The notes: generated from the letters alone by a model not told the origin. DNA of 64,000 nucleotides from Clostridium sp. Marseille-Q2269 (GCF_943736985.1 NZ_CALSFS010000003.1:186001-250000), one strand, 5' to 3'; positions 48,844 through 58,313 are shown, counted from the first letter of the stretch. Program-made: numbers and translations.

Positions 48844-49803
48844 ATGAAAACTATAGCTGTGTTAACAAGTGGTGGAGATGCACCAGGAATGAATGCTGCC
48901 ATTAGAGCAGTAGTTAGAACAGGTTTGGAAAAAGGCCTAAGAGTAATGGGAATTCAAAGAGGGTATAATGGACTTATAAATGGAGAAATATTTGATATGG
49001 ATACCCATAGTGTATCTGATATAATACAAAGAGGAGGTACCATATTAAGAACTGCTCGTTGCGAAGAATTTAAAACAGAACAAGGAAGAGAAAAAGCTGC
49101 TAAGATATTAAAAGCTTTTGGTATTGATGGCCTAGTTGTAATTGGTGGAGATGGTTCTTTCCACGGAGCACAATTATTATCAAAATTAGGAATAAAGACT
49201 ATTGGATTACCAGGAACTATAGACAATGATTTGGCTTATACAGATTATACAATAGGTTTTGATACATCTATAAATACAGTTTTAGATGCCATAAATAAAC
49301 TTAGAGACACATCTACTTCTCATGAGAGAGTAAGTGTGGTAGAAGTTATGGGTAGAAATTGTGGAGATATAGCATTATATACAGGAGTAGCTGGTGGAGC
49401 AGAAAGTATAATAATACCAGAAAAAGAGTATAATGCAGATAAATTATGCAAACAAATATTAGAAGGAAAGCTAAGAGGAAAAATGCATAATTTAGTTTTA
49501 TTAGCAGAAGGTGTTGGCGGAGCTAATGAGCTAGCAAAATATATAGAAGAAGTTACAGGAATAGAAACAAGATCAACAATATTAGGACATATACAAAGAG
49601 GTGGAAGTCCAACTTGTATGGATAGAATACTAGCTTCAAGAATGGCTTATAAGTCAGTAGAATTATTAATAAGTGGTAAATCTTCAAGAGTGGTTGGAAT
49701 AAAAGATGGAAAAATAATTGATATGGATATAGATGAAGCTTTAGCTGTAGAAAGAACCTTCGATAACGAATTATATCAAATAGCAACTACTTTATCTAAT
49801 TAA
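48844..49803 (+). CDS. pfkA: 6-phosphofructokinase
   Basis: The ATP-dependent enzyme phosphorylates fructose-6-phosphate, the committed glycolytic step. The 319-residue protein has ATP-binding [25 protein letters not shown] near residue 102, the catalytic GTIDND with Asp127-type base, and the substrate loop [11 protein letters not shown]. The N-terminus [12 protein letters not shown] is standard. It forms the typical low-GC Gram-positive pair with pyk, which starts 33 nt later. GGGAGG is 9 nt before the ATG. Confidence 0.98.
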   Translation: MKTIAVLTSGGDAPGMNAAIRAVVRTGLEKGLRVMGIQRGYNGLINGEIFDMDTHSVSDIIQRGGTILRTARCEEFKTEQGREKAAKILKAFGIDGLVVIGGDGSFHGAQLLSKLGIKTIGLPGTIDNDLAYTDYTIGFDTSINTVLDAINKLRDTSTSHERVSVVEVMGRNCGDIALYTGVAGGAESIIIPEKEYNADKLCKQILEGKLRGKMHNLVLLAEGVGGANELAKYIEEVTGIETRSTILGHIQRGGSPTCMDRILASRMAYKSVELLISGKSSRVVGIKDGKIIDMDIDEALAVERTFDNELYQIATTLSN

Positions 49804-49836
49804 TATAAAAGCTTAGATTTTGAGGAGGAGTTTTAT

Positions 49837-51594
49837 ATGCAAAAGACTAAAATGATATTTACTATAGGACCTGCAAGTTCAACAGAAGAAGTGGTATCAA
49901 AATTAATAGAAGCGGGTATGAGTGTGTCAAGACATAATTTCTCTCATGGAACACATCCAGAACATAGAGAAAGAATGATAATGATTAAAAAATTAAGAGA
50001 AAAATACAATAAACATATAGCTATTATGCTAGATACTAAAGGCCCAGAAATAAGAACAGGTGATTTTTCAATAGATAAGGTAGAACTAAAAGAAGGATCA
50101 CAATTTACAGTATACTGTGGAGAAGATGTATTAGGTGATGAAACAAAATGTTCTATTACTTATGGAGATTTATATAAGGATGTAGTTAAAGGAAGCAAAA
50201 TATTAATAGATGACGGCTTAGTAGAACTAGAAGTTCAATCAGTAGAAGGCAACAAAATTCACACAATAGTTAAAAATTCAGGAACAGTTTCAAATCATAA
50301 AGGAGTTAATGTTCCAGGTACTTCAATATCACTTCCAGCAGTTACTGAAAAAGATATCGAAGATTTAAAATTTGGATGTGAAGTAAAAGTAGATTTAATA
50401 AGTGCGTCTTTCATAAGAAAAGCCTCTGATGTATTAGCTATAAGAAAAATATTAGAAGAAAATGGCGGAAATGAAATACAAATAATATCTAAGGTAGAAA
50501 GTCAAGAAGGCGTTGACAATATAGATGAAATAATAAAATTCTCTGATGGAATAATGGTAGCTAGAGGAGATATGGGAGTGGAGATTCCTATAGAAAAAGT
50601 TCCAATTATTCAAAAAAGAATAATTGAAAAATGTAATAAAGCAGGAAAGCCTGTAATTACAGCAACTCAAATGTTAGATTCTATGATAAGAAATCCTAGA
50701 CCAACAAGAGCTGAAGCATCAGATATAGCCAATGCAATATTTGATGGAACAGATGCTATAATGTTAAGTGGAGAATCAGCTAATGGTAAATACCCAGTAG
50801 AAGCTGCACAAACTATGTCTAGAATAGCTAAAACTGCAGAAGCAAAATTAAATTATGATGCTATATTAAATAAAATGAGAGAAAGCCATGTGCTAAATGT
50901 TCCTAATGCTATAAGCTTAGCAACATGTACTACAGCATCAGAATTAAATGCTACAGCTATAATTACAGCAACTCAAAGCGGACATACTGCAAAAATGGTA
51001 TCAAAATATAGACCACAATGTCCTATTATAGCAGTAACACCAAACGAAGTGGTTGCTAGAAAATTAGCATTAAACTGGGGAGTAGTGCCATTATTAACAG
51101 AAACATTTACTTCAACAGATGAGTTAATAGAAAAATCTGTTAATAAGTCTTTAGAAGAAGGATACATTAAAAATGGTGATTTAGTTGTTATAGCAGGAGG
51201 AATTCCAGTATCTTATTCAGGAACAACTAATATGTTAAAAGTTCACATAGTAGGTGACATACTAGTACAAGGAAGAGGATCAGGAACTAGACCAACTTAT
51301 GGAAACATAAAGATAGTAAAAGATCCTAAAGAAGCAGAAAAAATAGTTGAAAGAGACGATGTATTAGTAGTAAAAAATTTAGATAGAAGATATATGACTG
51401 TTTTAGATAGAGTATCAGGAATAGTTGCAGAAGAAGGTGGAATAACATCACACTTGGCTATAGAATGCATAGCAAGAGATATTCCGTTCATATGCAATGC
51501 AGGTGGCGCTATGGATATACTAAAAACAGGAACATATGTAACTTTAGATACAGTAAGAGGAATAGTATACAACGGAAAAGCTAACATAATTTAA
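49837..51594 (+). CDS. pyk: Pyruvate kinase with C-terminal PEP-utiliser domain
   Basis: Converts phosphoenolpyruvate and ADP to pyruvate and ATP. The 585-residue protein begins MQKTKMIFTIGPAS; it has the K+/Mg-binding ARGDMGVEIP, the active-site lysine segment ISKVESQEGV and TQMLDSMIRNPRPTRAE. After the usual 470 residues it has the extra C-terminal domain of Bacillus-type enzymes (about 480-585) with GIVAEEGGITSHLAIECIARDIP, resembling the phosphohistidine domain of PEP synthase and enzyme I. AGGAGGAG precedes the start. A strong terminator ends the pfkA-pyk operon. Confidence 0.98.
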   Translation: MQKTKMIFTIGPASSTEEVVSKLIEAGMSVSRHNFSHGTHPEHRERMIMIKKLREKYNKHIAIMLDTKGPEIRTGDFSIDKVELKEGSQFTVYCGEDVLGDETKCSITYGDLYKDVVKGSKILIDDGLVELEVQSVEGNKIHTIVKNSGTVSNHKGVNVPGTSISLPAVTEKDIEDLKFGCEVKVDLISASFIRKASDVLAIRKILEENGGNEIQIISKVESQEGVDNIDEIIKFSDGIMVARGDMGVEIPIEKVPIIQKRIIEKCNKAGKPVITATQMLDSMIRNPRPTRAEASDIANAIFDGTDAIMLSGESANGKYPVEAAQTMSRIAKTAEAKLNYDAILNKMRESHVLNVPNAISLATCTTASELNATAIITATQSGHTAKMVSKYRPQCPIIAVTPNEVVARKLALNWGVVPLLTETFTSTDELIEKSVNKSLEEGYIKNGDLVVIAGGIPVSYSGTTNMLKVHIVGDILVQGRGSGTRPTYGNIKIVKDPKEAEKIVERDDVLVVKNLDRRYMTVLDRVSGIVAEEGGITSHLAIECIARDIPFICNAGGAMDILKTGTYVTLDTVRGIVYNGKANII

Positions 51595-51607
51595 GGATGA
51601 TACAGTG

Positions 51608-51637
51608 TTAAGAGCCCATGTGGGCTCTTAATTTTTG
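51608..51637 (+). terminator. Terminator after pyk
   Basis: TTAAGAGCCC pairs perfectly with GGGCTCTTAA around a 4-nt loop, followed by TTTTT. Confidence 0.95.
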
Positions 51638-51675
51638 CATAAGAACATAAATAAAATATGTGAATATTTATAATG

Positions 51676-51705
51676 TTGACACCAAAGCATAAGTTACTCT
51701 ATAAT
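51676..51705 (+). promoter_or_regulatory. Consensus sigma-A promoter of the aldo/keto reductase gene
   Basis: TTGACA at 51676-51681 and TATAAT at 51700-51705, both exact consensus, with an 18-bp spacer. The start codon is about 30 bp downstream. Confidence 0.85.
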
Positions 51706-51735
51706 TTTATTTACTAGGGTTAAGGAGGAATAATA

Positions 51736-52746
51736 ATGAATTATAAGGAGTTAGGAAGTACTGGTTTAAAAGTTTCTATGGTGGCCTTTGGAGGTATAGC
51801 TATCCAGAAAATAACTTGTGAAGAATCAGCTGATATTATACATAAAGCAGAGGAGCTTGGCATGAATTTTATAGATACTGCTAGGCTTTATACAGTTTCA
51901 GAAGAATATGTAGGCTATGCATTAGAGGGCAGAAGAGACAAATGGATTATAGCTACAAAATCTATGGCTAGAGATAAAAACTCCATGATGGAAGAAGCAA
52001 ATAGAAGCTTTAAAAATTTAAGAACAGATTATATAGATTTATATCAATTTCATAATGTAAAAACAGTAGAAGATTATGAAAAAATATTAAGTGAGGATGG
52101 AGCATACAAGGCATTAGAAGAACTTAAATCTAAAGGGAAGATAGGACATATAGGAATTACTTCTCACAGTTTAGATGTACTTAAAGTGGCAATAGAAAGC
52201 GGGAAATTTGAGACTATTATGTATCCTTACAATATAGTAGAAAGACAAGGAAAAGAATTATTCCAAAGAGCTAAGGAGTTAAACATAGGGGTAATAGATA
52301 TGAAGCCTATGGCAGGAGGAGCTCTTAATAATGGAACTTTAGCTTTAAAATATGTATTAAGTAATAAAAATATAACTACAGCTATACCTGGAATGGCTAA
52401 TTTAGAGGAAGTAGTAGAAAATTCAGCCTGTGGTAATAAAGATATAGTTCTAACAGAACAAGAAAAAATAGAATGTGATAAAATACTTAAAGAATTGGGT
52501 ACAGAATTTTGTAGAAGATGTGGATATTGTGCTCCTTGTACAAAAAATATAGATATTCCAGGAATATTTGTGTTAGAAGCCTATAAGATTAGATATGGAT
52601 TACCAGAATGGGCAGATGATAGATACTTTAGTTTAGATTCTAGAGCTAAAGATTGTATAGAATGTGGAGCCTGTGAGAAGAGATGTCCATATGATTTACC
52701 TATAATAAAAATGTTAAAAAGAGTAAGAACAGAGTTTGAAGAATAG
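51736..52746 (+). CDS. Aldo/keto reductase with C-terminal 4Fe-4S ferredoxin domain
   Basis: A 336-residue fusion of an aldo/keto-reductase barrel (about 1-260; GSTGLKVSMVAFGG, FIDTARLYTVSE with the catalytic Asp/Tyr, Lys in ATKSM, and YQFHNVK with the His) and a bacterial ferredoxin-like tail (about 270-330; CRRCGYCAPCTKNIDIPG and CIECGACEKRCPYDLP) that can hold two 4Fe-4S clusters. It probably couples ferredoxin electrons to a carbonyl substrate, which is unknown. Such fusions are common in strict anaerobes. It has its own consensus promoter and is monocistronic. Confidence 0.93.
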   Translation: MNYKELGSTGLKVSMVAFGGIAIQKITCEESADIIHKAEELGMNFIDTARLYTVSEEYVGYALEGRRDKWIIATKSMARDKNSMMEEANRSFKNLRTDYIDLYQFHNVKTVEDYEKILSEDGAYKALEELKSKGKIGHIGITSHSLDVLKVAIESGKFETIMYPYNIVERQGKELFQRAKELNIGVIDMKPMAGGALNNGTLALKYVLSNKNITTAIPGMANLEEVVENSACGNKDIVLTEQEKIECDKILKELGTEFCRRCGYCAPCTKNIDIPGIFVLEAYKIRYGLPEWADDRYFSLDSRAKDCIECGACEKRCPYDLPIIKMLKRVRTEFEE

Positions 52747-52793
52747 ATTCATTATAAAATAAAAATAAATTTTAAAAAACTTTACTATTTTTA

Positions 52794-52908
52794 TTGAAAT
52801 TATTATATAATATGTTGTATAATAATATGATATGTGTCAAAAATAAGAAAATAGGAAATAATAGGCAACTGATCTTCTTTAGCACCTTTAAGGTGCTCTT
52901 TCTTTTTT
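52794..52908 (+). ncRNA. Candidate small RNA or orphan leader: promoter followed by terminator with no gene
   Basis: TTGAAA (52794-52799) and TATAAT (52818-52823) with an 18-bp spacer would start a transcript near 52830. A stem AGCACCT/AGGTGCT (52881-52897) followed by CTTTCTTTTTT would end it near 52908, giving about 78 nt. No protein frame lies within. No T-box or riboswitch core is recognisable. It may be a stand-alone small RNA or an attenuator for the DUF1540 gene 140 bp further on. Confidence 0.4.
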
Positions 52909-53047
52909 GTAAGAAAAATTAATCTTATAAATTAATATTAATTTATAAGATTAATTTAAAAAATATATAAAGTATTATTATATATTATGAATACAAAAAT
53001 CCTATTAACAAAGACTAATTATATATTTTTGTTAGGAGGTAGTCAAT

Positions 53048-53401
53048 ATGAATACATTAACTTGTAGTGCAGAAAATTGTATAAATAATTTACATGGACA
53101 GTGTACAGCAAATTCCATAGAAGTAGAAAATAATGATTCACATAGTCAGTGCAAAACTTTTGCAGCAAAGGGAGCCATAAATACTATGAGCAAATTTCAC
53201 AACACAAATTTAGTAGAGGGTTTTAAACAGATGGTTACGGGAGAGAATAATATGGTTCCAGAAGTTAATTGTGAAGTTTATAATTGTACTCATAACAATA
53301 ATAGAATATGTACTGCAGATGCCATAGAAATAAATGGTGATGATGTAAGAACTAGAAATAGTAGTGAAACTATCTGCTCAACTTATGAGAAGGATAAATA
53401 A
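53048..53401 (+). CDS. Protein with two DUF1540 domains
   Basis: A 117-residue protein made of two similar cysteine-rich units: residues about 4-40 (CSAENCINNLHGQCTANSI ... C) and about 75-112 (CEVYNCTHNNNRICTADAI ... C), joined by a longer linker (MSKFHNTNLVEGFKQMVTGEN). Each has four cysteines in a C-x4-C-x7/8-C-x(n)-C pattern, suggesting a metal-binding or disulfide-held knot. DUF1540 proteins are common in Clostridia and of unknown function. AGGAGG lies 7 nt before the ATG. It seems monocistronic. Confidence 0.85.
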   Translation: MNTLTCSAENCINNLHGQCTANSIEVENNDSHSQCKTFAAKGAINTMSKFHNTNLVEGFKQMVTGENNMVPEVNCEVYNCTHNNNRICTADAIEINGDDVRTRNSSETICSTYEKDK

Positions 53402-53545
53402 ATTATAGTATTAAAAGTAAATTAACTGTTTTAGTTATAAAATTATGCCCATAAAAATTTATTTGTAAAAATCTTAAAACAAATTTATAAAATTATTATA
53501 AATTTGTTTTAAATATTGTTATAATTTATATATTAGAAAAGCTTA

Positions 53546-53587
53546 AGGATAGATAGTTTGATTATCACTATTTATCCTATATTTTTG
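53546..53587 (+). terminator. Terminator-like hairpin between the DUF1540 gene and the methyltransferase gene
   Basis: AGGATAgATAGT pairs with ACTATtTATCCT around a 9-nt loop, followed by ATATTTTTG. It lies 145 bp after the DUF1540 stop and only 37 bp before the next start, so it could be an attenuator for that gene rather than a terminator of the previous one. Confidence 0.6.
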
Positions 53588-53623
53588 TTATGATATATAA
53601 AATTACATAAATGGAGAGAGATT

Positions 53624-55009
53624 ATGAAAAAAAATATACCTGTAGAAAAAAATAAAGAATACAATTTGGATATAATAAGGACTGGATTTGAAGGTGAAGG
53701 AGTAAGCAAAATAGAAGACTTTACTGTATTTATACCAGGAGCACTGGAAGGAGAAAATGCATTAACAAGAATAGTTAAAGTAAATAAAAACTTTGCCTTT
53801 GGAAAGATTGTAAAGTTAAATAAAGAATCAGAAAATAGAGTTGATCCAGTATGTCCAATATATAAGCAATGTGGAGGATGTCACGTTCAACATTATAGTT
53901 ATAAATCTCAATTAGATTTTAAAAAGCAAAGAGTGATAGATTGTCTACAAAGAATTGGTAAGTTGAATATAGATAACATAGAAATAGAAGACACTATTGG
54001 TATGGATAAACCATATAGATATAGAAATAAAATTCAAATGCCTGTAAGATTAGAAAAGGGTGAAATAAAAATAGGATTTTATAAACCAAGAACTCATGAG
54101 GTAGTGGATGTAAAGGAATGTTTAATACAGGATGATGATTCAGATAAAATTATAAAAATAATAAGAGAATGGATGAAAAAATATAGTATATCTGCGTATA
54201 ATGAAGAAACAGGTAAGGGCTTAATAAGACATATAATGATTAGAAAAGCTTTTAAAAATAAGGAGCTTATGTTAGTTATTGTAACTAATAAAGGAAGAGA
54301 AATACCTTATATAGAAGCACTAATAAATGAAATAGTAAAAGAAATTCCAAATATAAAAAGCATAATACAAAATATAAATTCTAAAAAAACCAATGTAGTA
54401 TTAGGGGGAAAATGTATTACTTTATGGGGAAAAGATACTATTACTGATTATATAGATAAATTTAAATTTAATATATCACCATTATCTTTTTTTCAGGTAA
54501 ACCCAATACAAACAGAAGTACTATATAAAAAAGCTTTAGAGTTTGCCAATCTAAAAGGAGAAGAAATAGTATTTGATGCTTATTGTGGAACAGGAACTAT
54601 ATCTTTATTTTTATCACAGATGGCTAAAAAAGTTTATGGAGTAGAAATAATAAAAGAATCTATAGACAATGCAAAGGATAATGCAAAAGAAAATAATCTA
54701 GATAATGTAGAGTTTTTGGTAGGAAAATCAGAGGAAGTTATTCCTAATTTAATAAATCAAGGAATAAAAGCAGATGTGGTAGTAGTAGACCCACCAAGAA
54801 AAGGATGTGAAAAAAGCTTACTTGAAGCAATAGCAAGCAGTAACCCTAAGAGAATAGTATATGTATCCTGTGATCCAGGAACCTTGGCAAGAGATTTAGG
54901 CATATTAAAGGAATTAGGGTATAATACAGAGAAAGTACAGCCTGTAGATATGTTCCCGCAAACAAGTCATGTGGAGAATGTAGTTAGATTAAGTAGCAAA
55001 ACAATATAG
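53624..55009 (+). CDS. 23S rRNA (uracil-5-)-methyltransferase, RlmD/RumA family
   Basis: A 461-residue SAM-dependent RNA m5U methyltransferase. It has an N-terminal TRAM domain (about 1-65), the 4Fe-4S cysteines in [17 protein letters not shown] and the further Cys in DVKECLIQ, the SAM site [16 protein letters not shown] and the catalytic Cys in [12 protein letters not shown], followed by the base Glu in SHVENVV. Clostridia carry several paralogues; whether this one modifies U1939, U747 or tRNA U54 is not certain. AGAGAG precedes the ATG. Confidence 0.92.
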   Translation: MKKNIPVEKNKEYNLDIIRTGFEGEGVSKIEDFTVFIPGALEGENALTRIVKVNKNFAFGKIVKLNKESENRVDPVCPIYKQCGGCHVQHYSYKSQLDFKKQRVIDCLQRIGKLNIDNIEIEDTIGMDKPYRYRNKIQMPVRLEKGEIKIGFYKPRTHEVVDVKECLIQDDDSDKIIKIIREWMKKYSISAYNEETGKGLIRHIMIRKAFKNKELMLVIVTNKGREIPYIEALINEIVKEIPNIKSIIQNINSKKTNVVLGGKCITLWGKDTITDYIDKFKFNISPLSFFQVNPIQTEVLYKKALEFANLKGEEIVFDAYCGTGTISLFLSQMAKKVYGVEIIKESIDNAKDNAKENNLDNVEFLVGKSEEVIPNLINQGIKADVVVVDPPRKGCEKSLLEAIASSNPKRIVYVSCDPGTLARDLGILKELGYNTEKVQPVDMFPQTSHVENVVRLSSKTI

Positions 55010-55154
55010 TTATCTAAAGAATCAATGTGAATTTTAAAAAATTATATATTTCTAAGAAAAGTTGAGTTCAAGTTGGAGCTTTGTGACAATAGTAATGGGT
55101 TGAAATAAGGATTTGGTTAGGAGTTTTAAAATTTTTTAAGAGGGATAATGAAAT

Positions 55155-55523
55155 ATGGATATTAAGGTAAAGTATTCTACTATAATAGTTAAGGATATGA
55201 AAGAGTCCATCAAATTTTATACTGAAGTTATGGGATTTAAAATACATAGCAAATACAATCCTCAGCCAGGAATAAATATAACATTAATGAAGGGTGAGGG
55301 TGATTCTATGATAGAGCTTATAAAAGATACAATACATCAAGTTGGATTCTATTCTGTGGGAATGGATGTTAAAGATTTAAATTCTACCATAGAAGAGTTC
55401 AAAACCAAAAACATTAAAATCATAATGGAACCAGTACCAACAATGGTTGGGAGTTTAGCTTTTATAGAAGACCCAAATGGGGTAAGGATAGCTCTAATTG
55501 AACACAAGCAATCTATCTTATAG
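55155..55523 (+). CDS. VOC-superfamily (glyoxalase/bleomycin-resistance-like) protein
   Basis: A 122-residue protein of two beta-alpha-beta-beta-beta modules typical of the vicinal oxygen chelate fold ([25 protein letters not shown]; then [23 protein letters not shown] and [15 protein letters not shown] with the C-terminal Glu ligand). Members bind a divalent metal and act as isomerases, dioxygenases or drug-binding proteins; the specific job cannot be assigned. It starts 7 nt after AGAGGGATA and stands alone. Confidence 0.85.
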   Translation: MDIKVKYSTIIVKDMKESIKFYTEVMGFKIHSKYNPQPGINITLMKGEGDSMIELIKDTIHQVGFYSVGMDVKDLNSTIEEFKTKNIKIIMEPVPTMVGSLAFIEDPNGVRIALIEHKQSIL

Positions 55524-55636
55524 ATAGTTGTATTATTAAGGATAAAATCTAAAATGAAGATATTTCACACTATATGAATTGTTTCAATAGTAGCTCATAT
55601 ATAGTGTGGATATACAACAGAATAAAATTAAATATT

Positions 55637-55668
55637 AAGGGATACTCTAAAAAAGAGTAGCCCTTTTT
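55637..55668 (+). terminator. Terminator after the VOC gene
   Basis: AAGGG-TACTCT pairs with AGAGTA-CCCTT around an A-rich loop and is followed by TTTTT. Confidence 0.85.
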
Positions 55669-55697
55669 AGGGTTGGTTTTTAAGAAATGAGTGTGTA

Positions 55698-55709
55698 TTT
55701 TTTGTCGAA
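55698..55709 (+). promoter_or_regulatory. Spo0A-box-like site (TTTTGTCGAAA)
   Basis: A full match to the extended 0A box (TTTTGTCGAAA, 55699-55709) lies between the VOC terminator and the PTS operon promoter, about 115 bp upstream of its -35. This may tie the operon to Spo0A; the match is by eye only. Confidence 0.35.
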
Positions 55710-55769
55710 AATCAGAAAAATATAACACAAACAAAGTTATTATATTGTCAAACATCTCTTTTTTTTACA

Positions 55770-55812
55770 TAAGTTCAACTTTTGTTTTAATTTAAAACAA
55801 AAATTGAACTTA
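55770..55812 (+). promoter_or_regulatory. 43-bp near-perfect palindrome, candidate operator of the PTS operon
   Basis: Two 20-base arms (TAAGTTCAA, one mismatched base, then TTTTGTTTTA and their complements) meet at the centre with a single internal mismatch. It ends 7 bp upstream of a predicted -35. There is no T run after it, so it is unlikely to be a terminator. The position suits an activator of the MtlR/LicR type, such as the adjacent regulator. Confidence 0.6.
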
Positions 55813-55819
55813 AATGAAA

Positions 55820-55848
55820 TTGAAATCGATAAACTTTTAAAATAGAAT
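55820..55848 (+). promoter_or_regulatory. Predicted sigma-A promoter of the PTS/aldolase operon
   Basis: TTGAAA at 55820-55825 and TAGAAT at 55843-55848 have a 17-bp spacer; the start would fall near 55855. Confidence 0.5.
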
Positions 55849-55864
55849 AAATATTAAGGAGGAG

Positions 55865-55885
55865 ATGAAAAATAGAATCCAATGA
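55865..55885 (+). CDS. Possible 6-codon leader ORF
   Basis: A strong AAGGAGGAG is followed immediately by ATG AAA AAT AGA ATC CAA TGA. It is the only strong ribosome site ahead of the regulator gene, whose own ATG at 55929 has a poor site (GCGGGA). The 2-3 nt spacing between site and ATG is short, so initiation here is uncertain. Confidence 0.25.
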   Translation: MKNRIQ

Positions 55886-55928
55886 CAACATTATAACTAA
55901 TCTTAATAAGAAAGCGGGATTATTATAA

Positions 55929-58010
55929 ATGGATAAAGAAATTGTATCAATTCTTCAGATTTTATTAAATAGTACATTGATTACCACAAAAGGACTGCAA
56001 GAAGAAACTAATTCTTCAAAAAGACAAATTACTTACAGATTAAATAAAATCAACGATATGCTTAAAATAAAAAAAGCATCACCCATATTTTTAGGAAGTA
56101 GTAAAGATATTATTGTTCAAAAAGATACAAAGGATGCAATTAAAGAAATCCTGGGAAAGAACTATAGTAAAAATACGTACTACTTTAGCAGAACAGAACG
56201 ACTCTTATATATGTATTTAATGCTTTTTATTAACATGGATGATATTTCAATTAATCATTTTATAGATTCTCTAAAGGTAAGTAGATCAACTGTTAATCTT
56301 GATTTTAAAGATTTGATACCTAATCTTGAGAAAAAAGGCATTAAAATTAAGAATAATCGTACAAATGGATTTTATTTAGTTGGATCTGAGATGGAAATTA
56401 GAAGAGTACTCATTAAAAATATTATAGAGACACTCTCTAATGAAAAAAGTTCAAGAGTATTTGATATTTTTATTGAAGAGTATAAATTGGACAGCTTTAA
56501 AAAAGCTGAAAAAATTATATCAAAACTTGTAAAAAAACATGAGATTACATTTGTTGAAGACAGATTAATAGAATTTATTTATATATTCATTTTTTTAAAA
56601 GCTAGAATGATTTCAAAGAAAATAATTACTTCAGGAAATATAGACATCCCAAATATTGAAGTCATGAACTCCATGAAAGAATATAAATTTGCTGAAGAAT
56701 TACTAGAAGTATATGATAGCAAAGATAAGATAAAATCTCATGATGTAACGTATATTAGTGCTTGGATCTTAGGTATATCAGTAGGAAATTATGAAGAAGA
56801 TACAAAAGATCGAGTTGTAATTTCAGAAATTGTAAACAAAATTATGACAAAGTTTGTATATTTCAGTGGAGTTTATTATATAAGTCAAGAAAAAATATTT
56901 AAACAACTATATTCTCATTTTAGACCAGCTTATTACAGACTTTTATTTAAATTACCTGTTTATAATCCACTTTGTAAAAAAGTAAAAGAAGAATACAGAT
57001 TAGTATATAGAATTGTAAGCAATGCAATGAAAGAATTCTGCGGTATATTTGAGGAAGAAATTCAAGAAGAGGAATTAGCATACTTAACAATGCATTTTGC
57101 AGCTATTTTCTCAAATAGAAAAGGATTTGATATTCTTAAAAAAAGAACAGCGCTAATAGTTTGTTCAAATGGTGTGGGTAGTTCAGCTATTTTATACGCA
57201 GAGCTTACAAATTTATTTCCAGAACTGTATTTTTTACCACCATTAGAATCTTCTAAGCTAAAAAATTTCGTTGGATCTGTAGATATTGTGTTTACTACTA
57301 ATTATACAGCAGAAAACTTAGAAATAGATGTACCGATAATTAAAGTTAGTCCTGTTATGACTAAAAAAGAAAAGTATAAGATTACACGTGAAGTGTACAT
57401 CCAATTGGGTGATATTTTTTTAAGGCAACCCAAGATAGATGAGGTTATGGCTATAATAAAAAAATATGCAAAAATAACTTCGGAAGGTATGCTTTCAAAT
57501 GAATTATTATCCTATTTTACACAAATAGAGAGTTTTACGGATAAAGGGGAGGAAGGACTTATGCTAAGTGATCTTACAAATGAAACACTAGTAAAACTAA
57601 ATGTAGCAGCTAAAAATGCTGAGGATGCCATAAGGCAGTCTGCATCAGCTTTGGTTGAAAATGGTAAAGTTACAGAAGAGTATGTAGATGCCATGGTTAA
57701 CACAGCAAAAAAATCTGGTGCCTATATTGTAATTACAAAACATGTGGCACTACCACACGCAAGACCAGAGGCAGGAACAAAGGAAATTGCAATTGGAATC
57801 GCAACCTTAGAAAATCCTATTGAGTTTGGTAATAAAGATAATGACCCAGTAAAATATGTTTTCTGTTTAAGTGCAGTAGACAATGACAGTCATTTGCGCG
57901 CTATGTCTGAACTTGTTGAATTATTGGAAATGGATGAGTTCTTTAGAACTTTAGATAACGCAAAGGATGGTAAGGAAGTTATTGATTTTATAAAATCACA
58001 TGAATTATAA
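55929..58010 (+). CDS. PRD-containing transcriptional regulator with PTS EIIB and EIIA domains (MtlR/LicR/ManR type)
   Basis: A 693-residue regulator that reads PTS phosphorylation. Order of domains: N-terminal helix-turn-helix (about 1-60), second HTH (about 85-150, RTERLLYMYLML, LKVSRSTVNLDFKDL), two PTS regulation domains (about 180-400), a GatB-like EIIB domain with phospho-Cys in ALIVCSNGVGSS near 415, and a C-terminal EIIA(Mtl/Fru) domain with phospho-His in HVALPHARPEAG near 600. Such proteins are DNA-binding activators rather than RNA antiterminators. An in-frame TAA lies directly before the ATG, so no longer start is possible; the ribosome site is weak. It leads the PTS operon, with EIIB 15 nt downstream, and likely acts on the palindrome upstream. 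It also may donate EIIA activity, as no separate EIIA gene is present. Confidence 0.9.
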   Translation: MDKEIVSILQILLNSTLITTKGLQEETNSSKRQITYRLNKINDMLKIKKASPIFLGSSKDIIVQKDTKDAIKEILGKNYSKNTYYFSRTERLLYMYLMLFINMDDISINHFIDSLKVSRSTVNLDFKDLIPNLEKKGIKIKNNRTNGFYLVGSEMEIRRVLIKNIIETLSNEKSSRVFDIFIEEYKLDSFKKAEKIISKLVKKHEITFVEDRLIEFIYIFIFLKARMISKKIITSGNIDIPNIEVMNSMKEYKFAEELLEVYDSKDKIKSHDVTYISAWILGISVGNYEEDTKDRVVISEIVNKIMTKFVYFSGVYYISQEKIFKQLYSHFRPAYYRLLFKLPVYNPLCKKVKEEYRLVYRIVSNAMKEFCGIFEEEIQEEELAYLTMHFAAIFSNRKGFDILKKRTALIVCSNGVGSSAILYAELTNLFPELYFLPPLESSKLKNFVGSVDIVFTTNYTAENLEIDVPIIKVSPVMTKKEKYKITREVYIQLGDIFLRQPKIDEVMAIIKKYAKITSEGMLSNELLSYFTQIESFTDKGEEGLMLSDLTNETLVKLNVAAKNAEDAIRQSASALVENGKVTEEYVDAMVNTAKKSGAYIVITKHVALPHARPEAGTKEIAIGIATLENPIEFGNKDNDPVKYVFCLSAVDNDSHLRAMSELVELLEMDEFFRTLDNAKDGKEVIDFIKSHEL

Positions 58011-58025
58011 AAGGAGGATTTAGTT

Positions 58026-58313
58026 ATGTATAAAATTTTAGTTGCATGTAGAGCAGGGGTTGGATCAAGTTTGATGTTGAAAATCAAAACTCAACAAGTT
58101 ATTAAGGAAAATAATTTTCCAATCGAAGTTGAGCATGGTTCATTAGATGCATTAAATGGATTTAATGGAGATGCTATAGAAACATTAATTGATGTTGCTG
58201 AAGAATTGAAAAACAAAAATTACAAAATTGATATTATTGGTATTCATAATATTGTTGATCGTAATGAAATTAAAACAGCATTAGAACAATTTCTTGCTTC
58301 AAAAGAGAAATAA
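58026..58313 (+). CDS. PTS sugar transporter EIIB component (SgaB/UlaB-like)
   Basis: A 95-residue cytoplasmic phosphocarrier with the phosphorylated Cys8 in ILVACRAGVGSSLMLKIK. It passes phosphate from EIIA to the sugar bound by EIIC. The sequence fits the lactose/ascorbate-type small EIIB (PTS_IIB, SgaB-like). AAAGGAGG lies 8 nt before the ATG. It sits between the regulator and the EIIC gene. The matching EIIA is probably the C-terminal domain of the regulator. Confidence 0.88.
   Translation: MYKILVACRAGVGSSLMLKIKTQQVIKENNFPIEVEHGSLDALNGFNGDAIETLIDVAEELKNKNYKIDIIGIHNIVDRNEIKTALEQFLASKEK

Noticed and set aside
52861-52908. T-box or other riboswitch before the DUF1540 gene
   Set aside because: No T-box sequence (such as a TGGNACCGCG-like word) or other known core is visible, and the terminator lies 140 bp before the gene.
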